Shown in pieces: positions 8,189 through 16,331 of a stretch of 64,000 nt of DNA; positions within the stretch are counted from its first letter, which is position 1, and each line of letters begins with the position of its first letter. The DNA is taken from contig JAWLHA010000003.1 in NCBI GenBank assembly GCA_041690535.1, positions 62,001-126,000 on the forward strand, read 5' to 3'. A program made the translations under genes and the position numbers. This stretch comes from JAWLHA01 sp041690535. Its GTDB lineage: Bacteria; Pseudomonadota; Gammaproteobacteria; Thiohalomonadales; Thiohalomonadaceae. The notes below the pieces were generated by a model, which saw only the letters and a list, made by a program, of their open reading frames with translations, was not told the origin of the DNA and did no database searches.

Positions 8189-9226
8189 ATGGACATTACG
8201 GAACTGCTTGCATTCGGGGTAAAGAACGGCGCATCGGACTTGCACCTTTCGGCCGGTTTGCCCCCGATGATTCGAGTGGACGGTGACGTGCGCCGCATCA
8301 ACGTGCCGCCGCTGGAGCACAAGGATGTCCACCGGCTTGTCTACGATATCATGAATGACAAGCAGCGCAAGGATTACGAAGAATACCTCGAGACAGACTT
8401 CTCTTTCGAAATCAAGGGTCTGGCCCGTTTTCGCGTCAATGCCTTCAACCAGAATCGGGGTTCCGGGGCGGTGTTCCGGACCATCCCCTCGAAGATCCTC
8501 TCCCTTGAAGACCTCAACTGCCCCCCCATCTTCAAGGAGATCTCCGAGAACCCCCGCGGCATCGTCCTGGTGACCGGACCGACCGGCTCGGGCAAGTCGA
8601 CCACCCTGGCCGCCATGGTGGACTACAAGAACAACAGCGAATACGGCCATATCCTCACCATCGAGGACCCCATCGAGTTCGTCCACGAAAGCAAGAAGTG
8701 CCTGGTCAACCAGCGGGAGGTCCACCGCGATACCCTGGGGTTCAACGAGGCATTGCGTTCGGCGCTGCGCGAAGACCCCGACACCATTCTGGTGGGCGAA
8801 ATGCGAGACCTCGAGACCATTCGCCTTGCCCTCACCGCGGCGGAGACCGGCCACTTGGTGTTTGGCACCCTCCATACCAGCTCCGCGGCGAAGACCATCG
8901 ATCGCATCATCGACGTGTTTCCCGCGGCCGAAAAGGACATGGTGCGGGCGATGCTGTCCGAATCGCTCCGGGCGGTCATCTCGCAGACGCTCATCAAGAA
9001 GATCGGTGGGGGGCGTGTGGCGGCCCATGAGATCATGATCGGTACCCCCGCCATTCGGAACCTCATTCGTGAAGGCAAGATCGCGCAGATGTATTCGGCC
9101 ATTCAGACCGGCCAGTCCATCGGCATGCAAACCCTGGATCAAGGCCTTACTGAACTGGTCAGCCGCGGGGTGATCTCCCGGCAGGATGCGCGCACCAAAG
9201 CGGCCAACAAGGACGCCTTCAAATAG
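8189..9226 (+). CDS. pilT: Type IV pilus retraction ATPase PilT
   Basis: 345 residues from the ATG at 8189 (MDITELLAFGVKNGASDLHLSAG). It is a hexameric cytoplasmic ATPase that depolymerises the pilus to drive twitching. Motifs: Walker A GPTGSGKSTTLA, Asp box EDPIEFVH, Walker B region ILVGEMRDLETIR, His box HTSSAAKTIDRI, and the PilT-specific AIRNLIREGK near the C-terminus. A GAGG sequence lies about ten bases upstream. The longer frame from 8147 would eat into the divergent yggS promoter region. It is followed 11 bp later by pilU. Confidence 0.97.
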   Translation: MDITELLAFGVKNGASDLHLSAGLPPMIRVDGDVRRINVPPLEHKDVHRLVYDIMNDKQRKDYEEYLETDFSFEIKGLARFRVNAFNQNRGSGAVFRTIPSKILSLEDLNCPPIFKEISENPRGIVLVTGPTGSGKSTTLAAMVDYKNNSEYGHILTIEDPIEFVHESKKCLVNQREVHRDTLGFNEALRSALREDPDTILVGEMRDLETIRLALTAAETGHLVFGTLHTSSAAKTIDRIIDVFPAAEKDMVRAMLSESLRAVISQTLIKKIGGGRVAAHEIMIGTPAIRNLIREGKIAQMYSAIQTGQSIGMQTLDQGLTELVSRGVISRQDARTKAANKDAFK

Positions 9227-9237
9227 GGGAACGGGCG

Positions 9238-10383
9238 ATGGAATTCGACTCTCTGCTCAAGCTCATGGTGCACAAGAACGCCTCGGACCTTTTCATCACC
9301 GCGGGCGTCCCGCCGAGCATGAAGATCAATGGCAAGATTACGCCGGTGGCCAAGGGCAGTCTGACGCCCGATCAGGCACGCCAGATCGTCTACAGCATCA
9401 TGAACAGCGATCAGCGGGAGGAGTTCGACCACACCCGGGAAAGCAACTTCGCCCTGAGCCGATCCGGCATCGGGCGCTTCCGTGTCAATGTGTTCCAGCA
9501 GCGCAATCAGGTGGGGATGGTTCTGCGTAAGATTGAGGTCCACGTCCCCACCTTCGAGGATCTGAATCTCCCTCCCGTCCTGCGCGACCTCTCCATGACC
9601 AAGCGCGGCATCGTGCTGTTCGTCGGCGGCACCGGGTCGGGTAAATCGACCTCGCTCGCGTCCATGGTGGATTATCGCAACACCAACAGCAGTGGGCACA
9701 TCATCACCATTGAAGACCCCATTGAGTACGTGCATCAGCACAAGGGGTGCATCGTTACGCAGCGGGAGGTGGGGATCGACACCGATACCTTCGAGGCGGC
9801 CCTGGTGAATACGTTGCGGCAGGCGCCCGATGTGATCCTCATCGGCGAGATCCGCCACCGCGAGACCATGGAGCACGCCATCGCCTTCGCCGAGACGGGT
9901 CACCTCTGTCTGGCTACCCTCCACGCCAACAACGCCAATCAGGCGATGGACCGCATCATCAACTTTTTCCCCGAGGACCGGCGGCCCCAGCTGCTCATGG
10001 ACCTTTCACTAAACCTCAAGGCCGTGGTGGCGCAGCGGCTGGTGGCCCGGGGGGACGGTCAGGGACGTCGGGTGGCGGTGGAGGTTATGATCAATACCCC
10101 GCTCATGGCCGATCTGATCCTCAAGGGTGAGGTCCACGAGATGAAGGAGCTCATGAAGAAGTCGGGTGAGCTGGGGATGAGGACCTTCGACCAGGCCCTC
10201 TACGAACTCGTGAAGGATGGGGTGATCACCCAGGAAGAGGCCCTGCGCAATGCCGATTCGCCCAATGAAGTGCGTCTCATGATCAAACTGGCCGAAAGCG
10301 ATTCGGCCGATGATCTGGCCTCCGGCCTGCAGGGGCTGTCCCTGGAGGAGACCGAGGACCCGCGGGGTGCCCGGCGCCGGTGA
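9238..10383 (+). CDS. pilU: PilT-dependent retraction ATPase PilU
   Basis: 381 residues. Same ATPase architecture as PilT, with Walker A GGTGSGKSTSLA, Asp box EDPIEYVH, Walker B region ILIGEIRHRETM and LCLATLHANNANQAMDRI. The AIRNLIRE retraction motif is replaced by MADLILKGEVHEMKELM, and there is an acidic C-terminal tail (LSLEETEDPRGARRR), both as expected for PilU. PilU assists PilT in retraction under load. It is co-transcribed with pilT and convergent with the pyr operon. Confidence 0.96.
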   Translation: MEFDSLLKLMVHKNASDLFITAGVPPSMKINGKITPVAKGSLTPDQARQIVYSIMNSDQREEFDHTRESNFALSRSGIGRFRVNVFQQRNQVGMVLRKIEVHVPTFEDLNLPPVLRDLSMTKRGIVLFVGGTGSGKSTSLASMVDYRNTNSSGHIITIEDPIEYVHQHKGCIVTQREVGIDTDTFEAALVNTLRQAPDVILIGEIRHRETMEHAIAFAETGHLCLATLHANNANQAMDRIINFFPEDRRPQLLMDLSLNLKAVVAQRLVARGDGQGRRVAVEVMINTPLMADLILKGEVHEMKELMKKSGELGMRTFDQALYELVKDGVITQEEALRNADSPNEVRLMIKLAESDSADDLASGLQGLSLEETEDPRGARRR

Positions 10384-10510
10384 AGCAGTAACGCGTTACA
10401 GGTTGCGAGTTGCAAGTTGTGAGGGGACTGTTTCGCTGCGCGACGGTGGTTTGATCGAAACAAGCGCGCGAAGCGCCTCCAGCCCCCGTATCTCGGGATA
10501 CGCTGATTGA

Positions 10511-10567
10511 TTCGTCATCCCCGCGAAGCCCGCCCCCGAATGCCTTGATCGGGGGCGGGAGCGACGA
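10511..10567. repeat. Convergent-gene hairpin (possible bidirectional terminator or REP)
   Basis: A perfect 11-bp stem CCCGCCCCCGA (10529-10539) / TCGGGGGCGGG (10549-10559) is extended by TTCGTC (10511-10516) and GACGAA (10562-10567). It sits between pilU (+) and the pyrK-like gene (-), where a bidirectional terminator would be expected. It lacks a clear T-tract and opens with the 'CGTCATCCCCGCGAAG' look of common proteobacterial REP elements. Just upstream, 10398-10425 contains degenerate GCGAGTTGC repeats. Nothing else is seen between 10384 and 10659. Confidence 0.5.
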
Positions 10568-10659
10568 AAGTGGAATTAATCAGCGTTTCCCTACTGCCTC
10601 GAATCTCGCATCTGACCTTTCGGTGCCGTCGCGCGCAGCTGGGCCGCATCTCTCTCCGG

Positions 10660-11565
10660 CTATCCAAAGACGTGCCGGGCGTCGAACACGGGGCCATCCA
10701 CGCACACCCGCTTCATGGCCGGGCCGTTCTCGGTCTGTACCTCGACCACGCACCCGGCGCAGCCGCCCACCCCGCAGGCCATGAACTCCTCCATGGAGAC
10801 CTGGCAGGGGAGGTCGTAATCGCGGGCCACGGCGGCGACGGCCTCGAGCATGGGATGGGGGCCACAGGCGAACACCTCCACCTGTTCCCGCGCTTCCGCT
10901 CCCAGGGCATCCAGCCAGGCGCGGGCCACATCGGTGACATAGCCCTCGTGGCAGCCGGGATAACCCTGCAGGCTGGCCAGGCGGCTGGCGATCCCCCAGT
11001 CCTCGAGCAATGGCATGGCGGCAATCACCTCAGCCGCAAGGCCCGGGACCAGGATTTGCGAAGGGCGGGCCGTGAAGGGAAACGGCACTTCCGAGCCCAT
11101 GATCACCAGCGGGCTGTGTTCGCCCCCCCGCATCGTCTCGGCAAGGAAGATCATGGGCGGGATGCCAACGCCTCCGCCCATGAGCAGCGGGCGCTTACGC
11201 CCGGGGGTGGGGGCGAACGGGCGGCCAATGGGACCGAGAATGCCAAGGCGCTCGCCGGGCTTGCGCTGCGCCAGCAACCGCGTACCCTCACCGAACATCT
11301 TGTAGAGAAACTCCACTGTCCCGAGTTGTGGGTCCACGCGCATGATCGAGATCGGGCGGCGCAGGGGGCGGCTGTCGTCACAGCTGATGTGGGCGAAGCT
11401 GCCCGGGCGGGCATGGGCGGCGATCTCCGGGGCACGCACCCGCAGGATGTTCTGGCCGCCGGCATGGGCCTCATGGCTCAGGATCTCGGCGTCCTGGACG
11501 AAGATCGTATTGCGGTGCGCCTGGTCCATGGATGACGGTTTGTCCGGTGTGATGGTAGGTGTCAT
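10660..11565 (-). CDS. Dihydroorotate dehydrogenase electron-transfer subunit-like (PyrK family) flavoprotein
   Basis: 301 residues. A FAD-binding ferredoxin-reductase module includes RPLRRPISIMRVD (flavin-contacting RxxS) and an NAD-binding half with LLMGGGVGIPPMIFLA. It ends in a 2Fe-2S cluster motif EEFMACGVGGCAGCVVEVQ followed by KRVCVDGPVF, giving CxxxxCxxC...C as in PyrK. PyrK passes electrons from class 1B dihydroorotate dehydrogenase to NAD+. No pyrD is visible beside it; the gene ends the pyrR-pyrB-pyrC' operon, 31 bp after pyrC'. A pyrD partner elsewhere, or a different oxidoreductase partner, is inference. An alternative start is Met13 (MDQAHRNTIF). Confidence 0.85.
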   Translation of the reverse strand: MTPTITPDKPSSMDQAHRNTIFVQDAEILSHEAHAGGQNILRVRAPEIAAHARPGSFAHISCDDSRPLRRPISIMRVDPQLGTVEFLYKMFGEGTRLLAQRKPGERLGILGPIGRPFAPTPGRKRPLLMGGGVGIPPMIFLAETMRGGEHSPLVIMGSEVPFPFTARPSQILVPGLAAEVIAAMPLLEDWGIASRLASLQGYPGCHEGYVTDVARAWLDALGAEAREQVEVFACGPHPMLEAVAAVARDYDLPCQVSMEEFMACGVGGCAGCVVEVQTENGPAMKRVCVDGPVFDARHVFG

Positions 11566-11596
11566 TTGAGCGTCTTTCGGGGAACGGGGGCGGCAA

Positions 11597-12886
11597 TCAG
11601 CCCACTGCCGCGTCGTTGAGTTCGAACACCAGCCGCCCTTCCAGCAGGGTATGGGTAACCCGCCCCTTGAATCCCCACCCGCCGAACGGAGTGTTCTTGC
11701 CCCTGCTCAGCAGGGCTTGCGCATCCAGCGTCCAGAAGTGTTCGGGATCGAAGATGCAGACGTCGGCGGGCGTGCCGGGGGTGAAGCTGCCCAGCTTCAG
11801 GTTCAGGACTTCTGCCGGGCGGCAGGTGAGTGAGGCGATGGCGCCGCTGCGCGTGAGCGAGCCCTCTTCGGCCAAACGCCAGACCAGAGGCAGCAGGGTC
11901 TCCAATGCGGAGATCCCCGGTTCGGTACTGGTGAAGGGGGCCAGCTTGGCGTCGAGATCGTGAGGCTGGTGGTCGGAGCAGACGGCACTGATGGTCCCCT
12001 CGGCCAGCCCGCGACGTAGCGCCTCGCGATCCCGCTGACTGCGCAGGGGCGGGCGGACGTGGCAGAGCGCATTGAAATAGCCCACGTCCAGCTCCGTCAG
12101 GTACAGCTGATGGGCGCTGGTGTCGGCGCTCACTGGCAACCCCTTGGCCCTCGCCTCGGCCACCATCTTCAGGGCCCCCGCCGTGGAGAGGCGGGAGAAG
12201 TGGGCGCGCACACCGGTCTGTTCCACCAGCATCAGATCGCGGGCGACCGCAATGGTCTCGGCATAGTCGGGGATGCCGGGCAGACCGAGTCGGGTGCTCA
12301 CCTCCCCTTCATGGATGGAGCCGCTGCGGCCGAGCCAGGGATCTTCGGCGTCGAGGATCACCGTGAGTCCAAGGGTGGCGGCATACTCGAGGGCCCGTCG
12401 CATCACCAGGGTATTGGGGATGGCGCGTTCGGCATTGCTCATGGCCACGCAGCCGGCGTCTTTCAGCTCCTTCATTTCACTGAGGTGTTCACCCCCCAGG
12501 CCGAGGGTGAGGGCGCCCAGGGGCAGCACCCGGGTCAGTCCCACCTTCGCCGCCCGGTGGCGGATCTGTTCGGCCACGGCGGGGGTATCGAGGACAGGGT
12601 CGGTGTCGGGCGGGCAACAGAGGGTGGTGATCCCCGCGGCGGCGGCCGCCCTCGACTCGCTGGCAATGGTGCCCTTGTGCTCCAGTCCCGGCTCCCGCAG
12701 GCGCGCCCGCAGGTCGATGAGCCCGGGACAGACCACCTTTCCGCTCGCGTCGATGGTGCGCTCCGGGCGAAAGCCGTCGGGGGCCTCGTCCAGGGCAAGG
12801 ATACGGCTGTTCAGATAGAGATCGCCCACCCGGTCGATGTCGTTGGCGGGATCGATGATGTGACCGTTGCGGATAAGGATCGCCAT
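11597..12886 (-). CDS. pyrC': Non-catalytic dihydroorotase-like protein PyrC' (ATCase partner)
   Basis: 429 residues from the ATG at 12886, which shares a base with the pyrB stop; a GTG at 12889 is an alternative. The fold is amidohydrolase (VCPGLIDLRARLREPGLEHKGT, then CSDHQPHDLDAKLAPF and SLTCRPAEVLNLKLGSFTPGTPADVCIFDP). The metal-binding HxH following 'GLIDL' in active dihydroorotases is RAR here (about residue 60), and other ligand positions also differ (LDAEDP, TSAHQL). This matches Pseudomonas PyrC', an inactive homologue required to assemble the PyrB-PyrC' dodecamer of aspartate transcarbamoylase. A catalytic dihydroorotase must then lie elsewhere. Confidence 0.92.
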   Translation of the reverse strand: MAILIRNGHIIDPANDIDRVGDLYLNSRILALDEAPDGFRPERTIDASGKVVCPGLIDLRARLREPGLEHKGTIASESRAAAAAGITTLCCPPDTDPVLDTPAVAEQIRHRAAKVGLTRVLPLGALTLGLGGEHLSEMKELKDAGCVAMSNAERAIPNTLVMRRALEYAATLGLTVILDAEDPWLGRSGSIHEGEVSTRLGLPGIPDYAETIAVARDLMLVEQTGVRAHFSRLSTAGALKMVAEARAKGLPVSADTSAHQLYLTELDVGYFNALCHVRPPLRSQRDREALRRGLAEGTISAVCSDHQPHDLDAKLAPFTSTEPGISALETLLPLVWRLAEEGSLTRSGAIASLTCRPAEVLNLKLGSFTPGTPADVCIFDPEHFWTLDAQALLSRGKNTPFGGWGFKGRVTHTLLEGRLVFELNDAAVG

Positions 12887-13875
12887 CACGCTTCCTCCTG
12901 CTCGGTGAGCTCACTGCCGGGATGGCGTCCGAGGACCATGGCCATGACGGCCATGCGGACCGCAATCCCGTTGCTCACCTGCTCGAGGATCACCGACTGG
13001 GGTCCGTCGGCCACGGCCGAGTCGATCTCCACGCCGCGGTTGATGGGACCGGGGTGCATGACGATGGCATCGGGCTTGGCCAAGCGCAACTTGGCTGGGG
13101 TCAGGCCATACGCCTGAAAGTACTCCTGCTCGCTCGGCAGCAGCGCCCCCTGCATCCGTTCGCGCTGCAGACGTAGCATGATCACCACGTCGGCCCCTTC
13201 GAGGCCGGCCTCCATTTCATGGAACACCCGCACCCCCATTTTCTCGATGGCGGGGGGAAGGAGGGTCTTGGGTCCGATGACCCGGACCTCGCCGGCGCCG
13301 AGCACACTGAGGGCGTGAATTTGGGAGCGGGCCACCCGGGAGTGCATGATGTCACCGACGATGGCGACCGTCAGGGGAGGGAACCCCCCCTTGTGGCGCC
13401 GGATGGTGAACATGTCGAGCATCGCCTGGGTCGGGTGGGCATGGCGCCCGTCACCGGCGTTGATGACCCCGATGTGAGGGGCGACGTGCCGGGCGATGAA
13501 ATGGGCTGCACCGCTTTCGCCGTGACGGACCACGAACATGTCGCAGTGCATGGCCTCGAGGTTGTGCAGCATGTCCAGCAGACTCTCCCCCTTGGCGGTG
13601 GCGGAGGTGGCGATGTTGACGTTCAGTACGTCCGCCGAGAGCCGCTTGGCCGCCAATTCGAAGGTGGTGCGAGTGCGCGTGCTGTTCTCGAAGAAGAGGT
13701 TGACGATGGTCTTGCCCCGCAGCAGGGGCACTTTCTTGACGGTCTGCGCCTTCACGCTGGCGAAGGACTCCGCCAAATTGAGGATCTCCTCGAGGGTTTG
13801 GCGGCTCAGCCCTTCGGTGGAGAGGAAGTGGCGCAGGTTGCCCTGTCGGTCCAGCTGAATGTTCTCGTTTGTCAT
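12886..13875 (-). CDS. pyrB: Aspartate carbamoyltransferase catalytic subunit
   Basis: 329 residues. It condenses carbamoyl phosphate and aspartate, the first committed step of pyrimidine synthesis. Motifs: carbamoyl-phosphate site FFENSTRTRTTFELAAKRL, SATAKGESLLDMLHNLEAM, HPTQAMLDMFTI, GDIMHSRVARSQIHAL, MLRLQRERM and HPGPINRGVEIDSAV. The N-terminal extension (MTNENIQLDRQGNLRHFLSTEGLS) resembles class A ATCases that associate with PyrC'. It overlaps pyrR by four bases (ATGA) and pyrC' by one base, so subunits are probably made in a coupled ratio. Confidence 0.96.
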   Translation of the reverse strand: MTNENIQLDRQGNLRHFLSTEGLSRQTLEEILNLAESFASVKAQTVKKVPLLRGKTIVNLFFENSTRTRTTFELAAKRLSADVLNVNIATSATAKGESLLDMLHNLEAMHCDMFVVRHGESGAAHFIARHVAPHIGVINAGDGRHAHPTQAMLDMFTIRRHKGGFPPLTVAIVGDIMHSRVARSQIHALSVLGAGEVRVIGPKTLLPPAIEKMGVRVFHEMEAGLEGADVVIMLRLQRERMQGALLPSEQEYFQAYGLTPAKLRLAKPDAIVMHPGPINRGVEIDSAVADGPQSVILEQVSNGIAVRMAVMAMVLGRHPGSELTEQEEA

Positions 13876-14381
13876 TGGGGGGAGTGGATGCTCAGTGCCA
13901 GTTCGTCCGGTCCGCTCAGTTTGACCTGCTCTTCGGGGCTTAGCTCCATCTGCAGCCCCGCAACATCCGCCTGGATGGGGAGTTCGCGTCCGCTGCGCTC
14001 CACCAGGACGGCGAGCAGGACCTGTGCGGGTCGGCCGTAGTCGAAAATCTCGTTCAGTGCCGCGCGGACCGTCCGCCCGCTCTGGAGGACATCGTCCACC
14101 AGCACGATGCTGTTCTCATCCACCGAGAAGGGCAGATTGGACGGCTTCACCTGGGGGTGCATCCCAATGCGCGAGAAGTCGTCCCGGTAGAAGCTGATGT
14201 CCAGCTGTCCCAGCGGCGAGGCGAGGCCGAGCCGTCGATGCAGCCGTTCCGCCACCCACACCCCGCCGGTGTGAATTCCAATCATCAGCGGCTCGACAAT
14301 GCCGCGCTCTTCGAGTGTTCGCCGCAGCTCCTCGGCCATTCGGTCAAGGATACGCTCGATCTCCCCGGGCCCTTTATTCAT
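13872..14381 (-). CDS. pyrR: Bifunctional pyr regulator / uracil phosphoribosyltransferase PyrR
   Basis: 169 residues from the ATG at 14381, which overlaps the end of ruvX by eight bases (ATGAATAA). The PRPP-binding signature IVLVDDVLQSGRTVRAALNEIFDYGRP is complete, and GIHTGGVWVAERL and SFYRDDFSRIGMHP follow the PyrR pattern. In Gram-positives PyrR regulates pyr mRNA by attenuation; in gammaproteobacteria the regulatory role is uncertain and UPRTase activity is likelier. A longer frame to 14690 lies inside ruvX and is not used. First gene of the pyrR-pyrB-pyrC' set. Confidence 0.92.
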   Translation of the reverse strand: MNKGPGEIERILDRMAEELRRTLEERGIVEPLMIGIHTGGVWVAERLHRRLGLASPLGQLDISFYRDDFSRIGMHPQVKPSNLPFSVDENSIVLVDDVLQSGRTVRAALNEIFDYGRPAQVLLAVLVERSGRELPIQADVAGLQMELSPEEQVKLSGPDELALSIHSPQ

Positions 14382-14808
14382 TCCCGCCCCCCGCCTGTTG
14401 GTCCAGCCATGCCTGAAGGATGATTTGCGCTGCAAGCCGGTCGACCTCACCCTTGTCGTGAAGGCCGCCTTCCTCGGCCAGCAGTTGTTCCGCCTCTCTG
14501 GAGGAGAACCGCTCATCCTGGAAAAAGACGGGCAAATTGTACCTGCCCGCCAGCTGGTTGCGGAAGCGCCGTGCCCGTTGCGACAGCTCCTGCTCGCCCC
14601 CATCGATGTCCAGCGGGAGCCCCACCACCAGGGCTTCGGGGCGCCACTGCCCGATGAGGCGTGTGATGGTCTCCCACTCGGGTTTGCCATCCTTGCTGCG
14701 CACGGTAACGAGCGCCCGGGCGGTCCCGGTCAGTTCCTGACCGATGGCCACGCCGATGCGTTTGAGTCCGTAGTCGAATCCCAGTACGACCCGAGGCGAA
14801 TGCGACAA
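14374..14808 (-). CDS. ruvX: Putative Holliday junction resolvase / pre-16S rRNA nuclease RuvX (YqgF)
   Basis: 144 residues of RNase H-like fold. VVLGFDYGLKRIGVAIGQ gives the first catalytic Asp, VVGLPLDIDGGEQELSQRARRF the conserved central motif, and VFFQDERFSSREAEQLL the E/R/S motif; a late HDKGEVDRLAAQIILQAWLD carries the last conserved Asp. In E. coli YqgF acts on 16S rRNA 5' processing. It lies between yqgE and pyrR with a 9-bp gap to yqgE. Confidence 0.93.
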   Translation of the reverse strand: MSHSPRVVLGFDYGLKRIGVAIGQELTGTARALVTVRSKDGKPEWETITRLIGQWRPEALVVGLPLDIDGGEQELSQRARRFRNQLAGRYNLPVFFQDERFSSREAEQLLAEEGGLHDKGEVDRLAAQIILQAWLDQQAGGGNE

Positions 14809-14817
14809 GGGAGGCTC

Positions 14818-15381
14818 TCAGGCGTGTCCGACGTCGCCGGAGAGCAGGTCCAGATCGACCCCCAACAGGGCGGCCGCGGCCTTCCAGCGCTCCTCCACGG
14901 GGAGTTCGAACAGGAGCCGGGGATCGGCAGGGCCCGACAGCCATGTGTTGGCCGCCAGCTCCGCCTCCAACTGGCCTGCGCCCCAGCCTGCGTAGCCCAG
15001 GGCCAGCAGATAGCGACGCGGTCCCTCCCCGTGGGCGATGGTGCGAAGAATGTCCCGCGAGGTGGTCACCGCCACCTCATCGGTGACCCGAAGACTCGAG
15101 CTCCAGGCACCGACCGGCGAGTGCAACACAAAGCCGTGTTCCCGCTGCACCGGCCCCCCCCCATAGACGAGGGCGGCGGCATCGAAGCTCGCGCTGGGTT
15201 CGATCTCCATGTGCTTGAGCACCTCGGCCACCGTCAGATCCAGTGGCCGGTTGATGACGATCCCCATGGCACCTGCGTCATTGTGCTCGCAGATGTAGGT
15301 CACCGTATGGGTGAAGTTGGGATCGGCCAGTGAGGGCATGGCGATCAGGAAGTGGTTGGTGAGGGAAGAGGTGTGTTCCAT
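14818..15381 (-). CDS. yqgE: YqgE/AlgH family protein
   Basis: 187 residues from the ATG at 15381 (MEHTSSLTNHFLIAMPSLADPNFTHTVTYICEHNDAGAMGIVINRPL). The 'LTNHFLIAMPxLxDPxFxxTVxYICEH' and 'GAMGIVINRP' blocks, LVYGGGPVQREHGFVLH and LALGYAGWGAGQLEAELAANTWL are diagnostic of YqgE/AlgH. The function is not settled; P. aeruginosa AlgH has been tied to alginate regulation. The conserved yqgE-ruvX-pyrR-pyrB order indicates co-transcription. The frame extends to 15462, but the family motif starts at the chosen Met. Confidence 0.93.
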   Translation of the reverse strand: MEHTSSLTNHFLIAMPSLADPNFTHTVTYICEHNDAGAMGIVINRPLDLTVAEVLKHMEIEPSASFDAAALVYGGGPVQREHGFVLHSPVGAWSSSLRVTDEVAVTTSRDILRTIAHGEGPRRYLLALGYAGWGAGQLEAELAANTWLSGPADPRLLFELPVEERWKAAAALLGVDLDLLSGDVGHA

Positions 15382-15422
15382 GGGCCTATAGTATCTGGCG
15401 ACTGCGCGGGACTGACAAGGCG

Positions 15423-16304
15423 TCAGTGTGTGCCGAAGCGGTTTCCACTGTCGAATTGCCACACCCGGATGATGTGCAGGATGTCAGTCTCAGCCTTGAT
15501 GTCCTCGGGAAAAGGGGCAAAGGGGGCGGCCAGGCGAACGATGCGCACGGCGCCGTCATCCAGTATCTTGTGGCCGGAGCTTCGGATCACATGGGTACTG
15601 ACCAGGCTGCCATCGGCCTTGATGGCCACATCGAGCAGGAGGCTGCCCGAGAGTGCATTGCGCTTGGCCTCGTCCGGGTAGTTGAGGTTGCCGATGCGCT
15701 CCACTTTCAGCCGCCAGCCATCAAGATAGCTGGCGTACTTGTATTCCTGGGTGTTGGCCCCGATCGTCTTGGAGCGGGGCACTTGGGCATAGGATTTTTG
15801 TTTCTGGTCGATCTCGGCCGCGAGCCGCGCGATCTCCCGGCTCTGCGCCATCAGTTCCAGGGCGCTCGGCAGCTCGGGGACACTCTCGGGCTGTGGCTTG
15901 GCAACCGCCGCGCGAAGACGGTCGTTGGGGACCTCCGCCGTCAGCCGCTCCGGGGCCTGCTGAGGCTGGCTGCGGGGCGCTCCGGCCGGGGTGGTTTGCG
16001 GGGCGTCGCCTTTCTCGAGGATCGGCTTGGAATTGGGGAACGGGCTGGAGGGCCTCAGCCGTTCCTCCATGGTTCCGCCCCCGCTCTGGTTGACCTGGGC
16101 CAAATAGGCGGGGTCCTCCGGGGCGGCGTCGCTCTTGCTGTGGACCAGGGTGATCTCCATGGTGAGCGGCGGCGTGTCCTTCTTGCCGAGGCTCGCCTCG
16201 AAGGTGATCCCAAGGATCACGATGGCGTGCAACGCGGCTGCCAGGAACAGGGTGAGCCCGAGTCGATCGGATGCGGTGACGGGGGGAAGTGAATGTGTCG
16301 CCAT
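15423..16304 (-). CDS. TonB-family energy-transducing protein
   Basis: 293 residues. One N-terminal membrane helix (LGLTLFLAAALHAIVILGITF, about 15-35) is followed by a periplasmic Pro/Gln-rich linker, a short coiled coil (ALELMAQSREIARLAAEIDQKQKSYAQ), and a C-terminal TonB domain with YLDGWRLKVERIGNLNYPDEAKRNALSGSLLLDVAIKADGSL and ILDDGAVRIVRLAAPFAPFP. The corresponding gene next to gshB and pilG in P. aeruginosa is tonB3, needed for normal twitching; the shared context suggests a similar role here, by inference. It stands 27 bp after the ApbE-like gene. Confidence 0.88.
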   Translation of the reverse strand: MATHSLPPVTASDRLGLTLFLAAALHAIVILGITFEASLGKKDTPPLTMEITLVHSKSDAAPEDPAYLAQVNQSGGGTMEERLRPSSPFPNSKPILEKGDAPQTTPAGAPRSQPQQAPERLTAEVPNDRLRAAVAKPQPESVPELPSALELMAQSREIARLAAEIDQKQKSYAQVPRSKTIGANTQEYKYASYLDGWRLKVERIGNLNYPDEAKRNALSGSLLLDVAIKADGSLVSTHVIRSSGHKILDDGAVRIVRLAAPFAPFPEDIKAETDILHIIRVWQFDSGNRFGTH

Positions 16305-16331
16305 CTGGCTTTGCCCTTCGGATTGGCGCGA

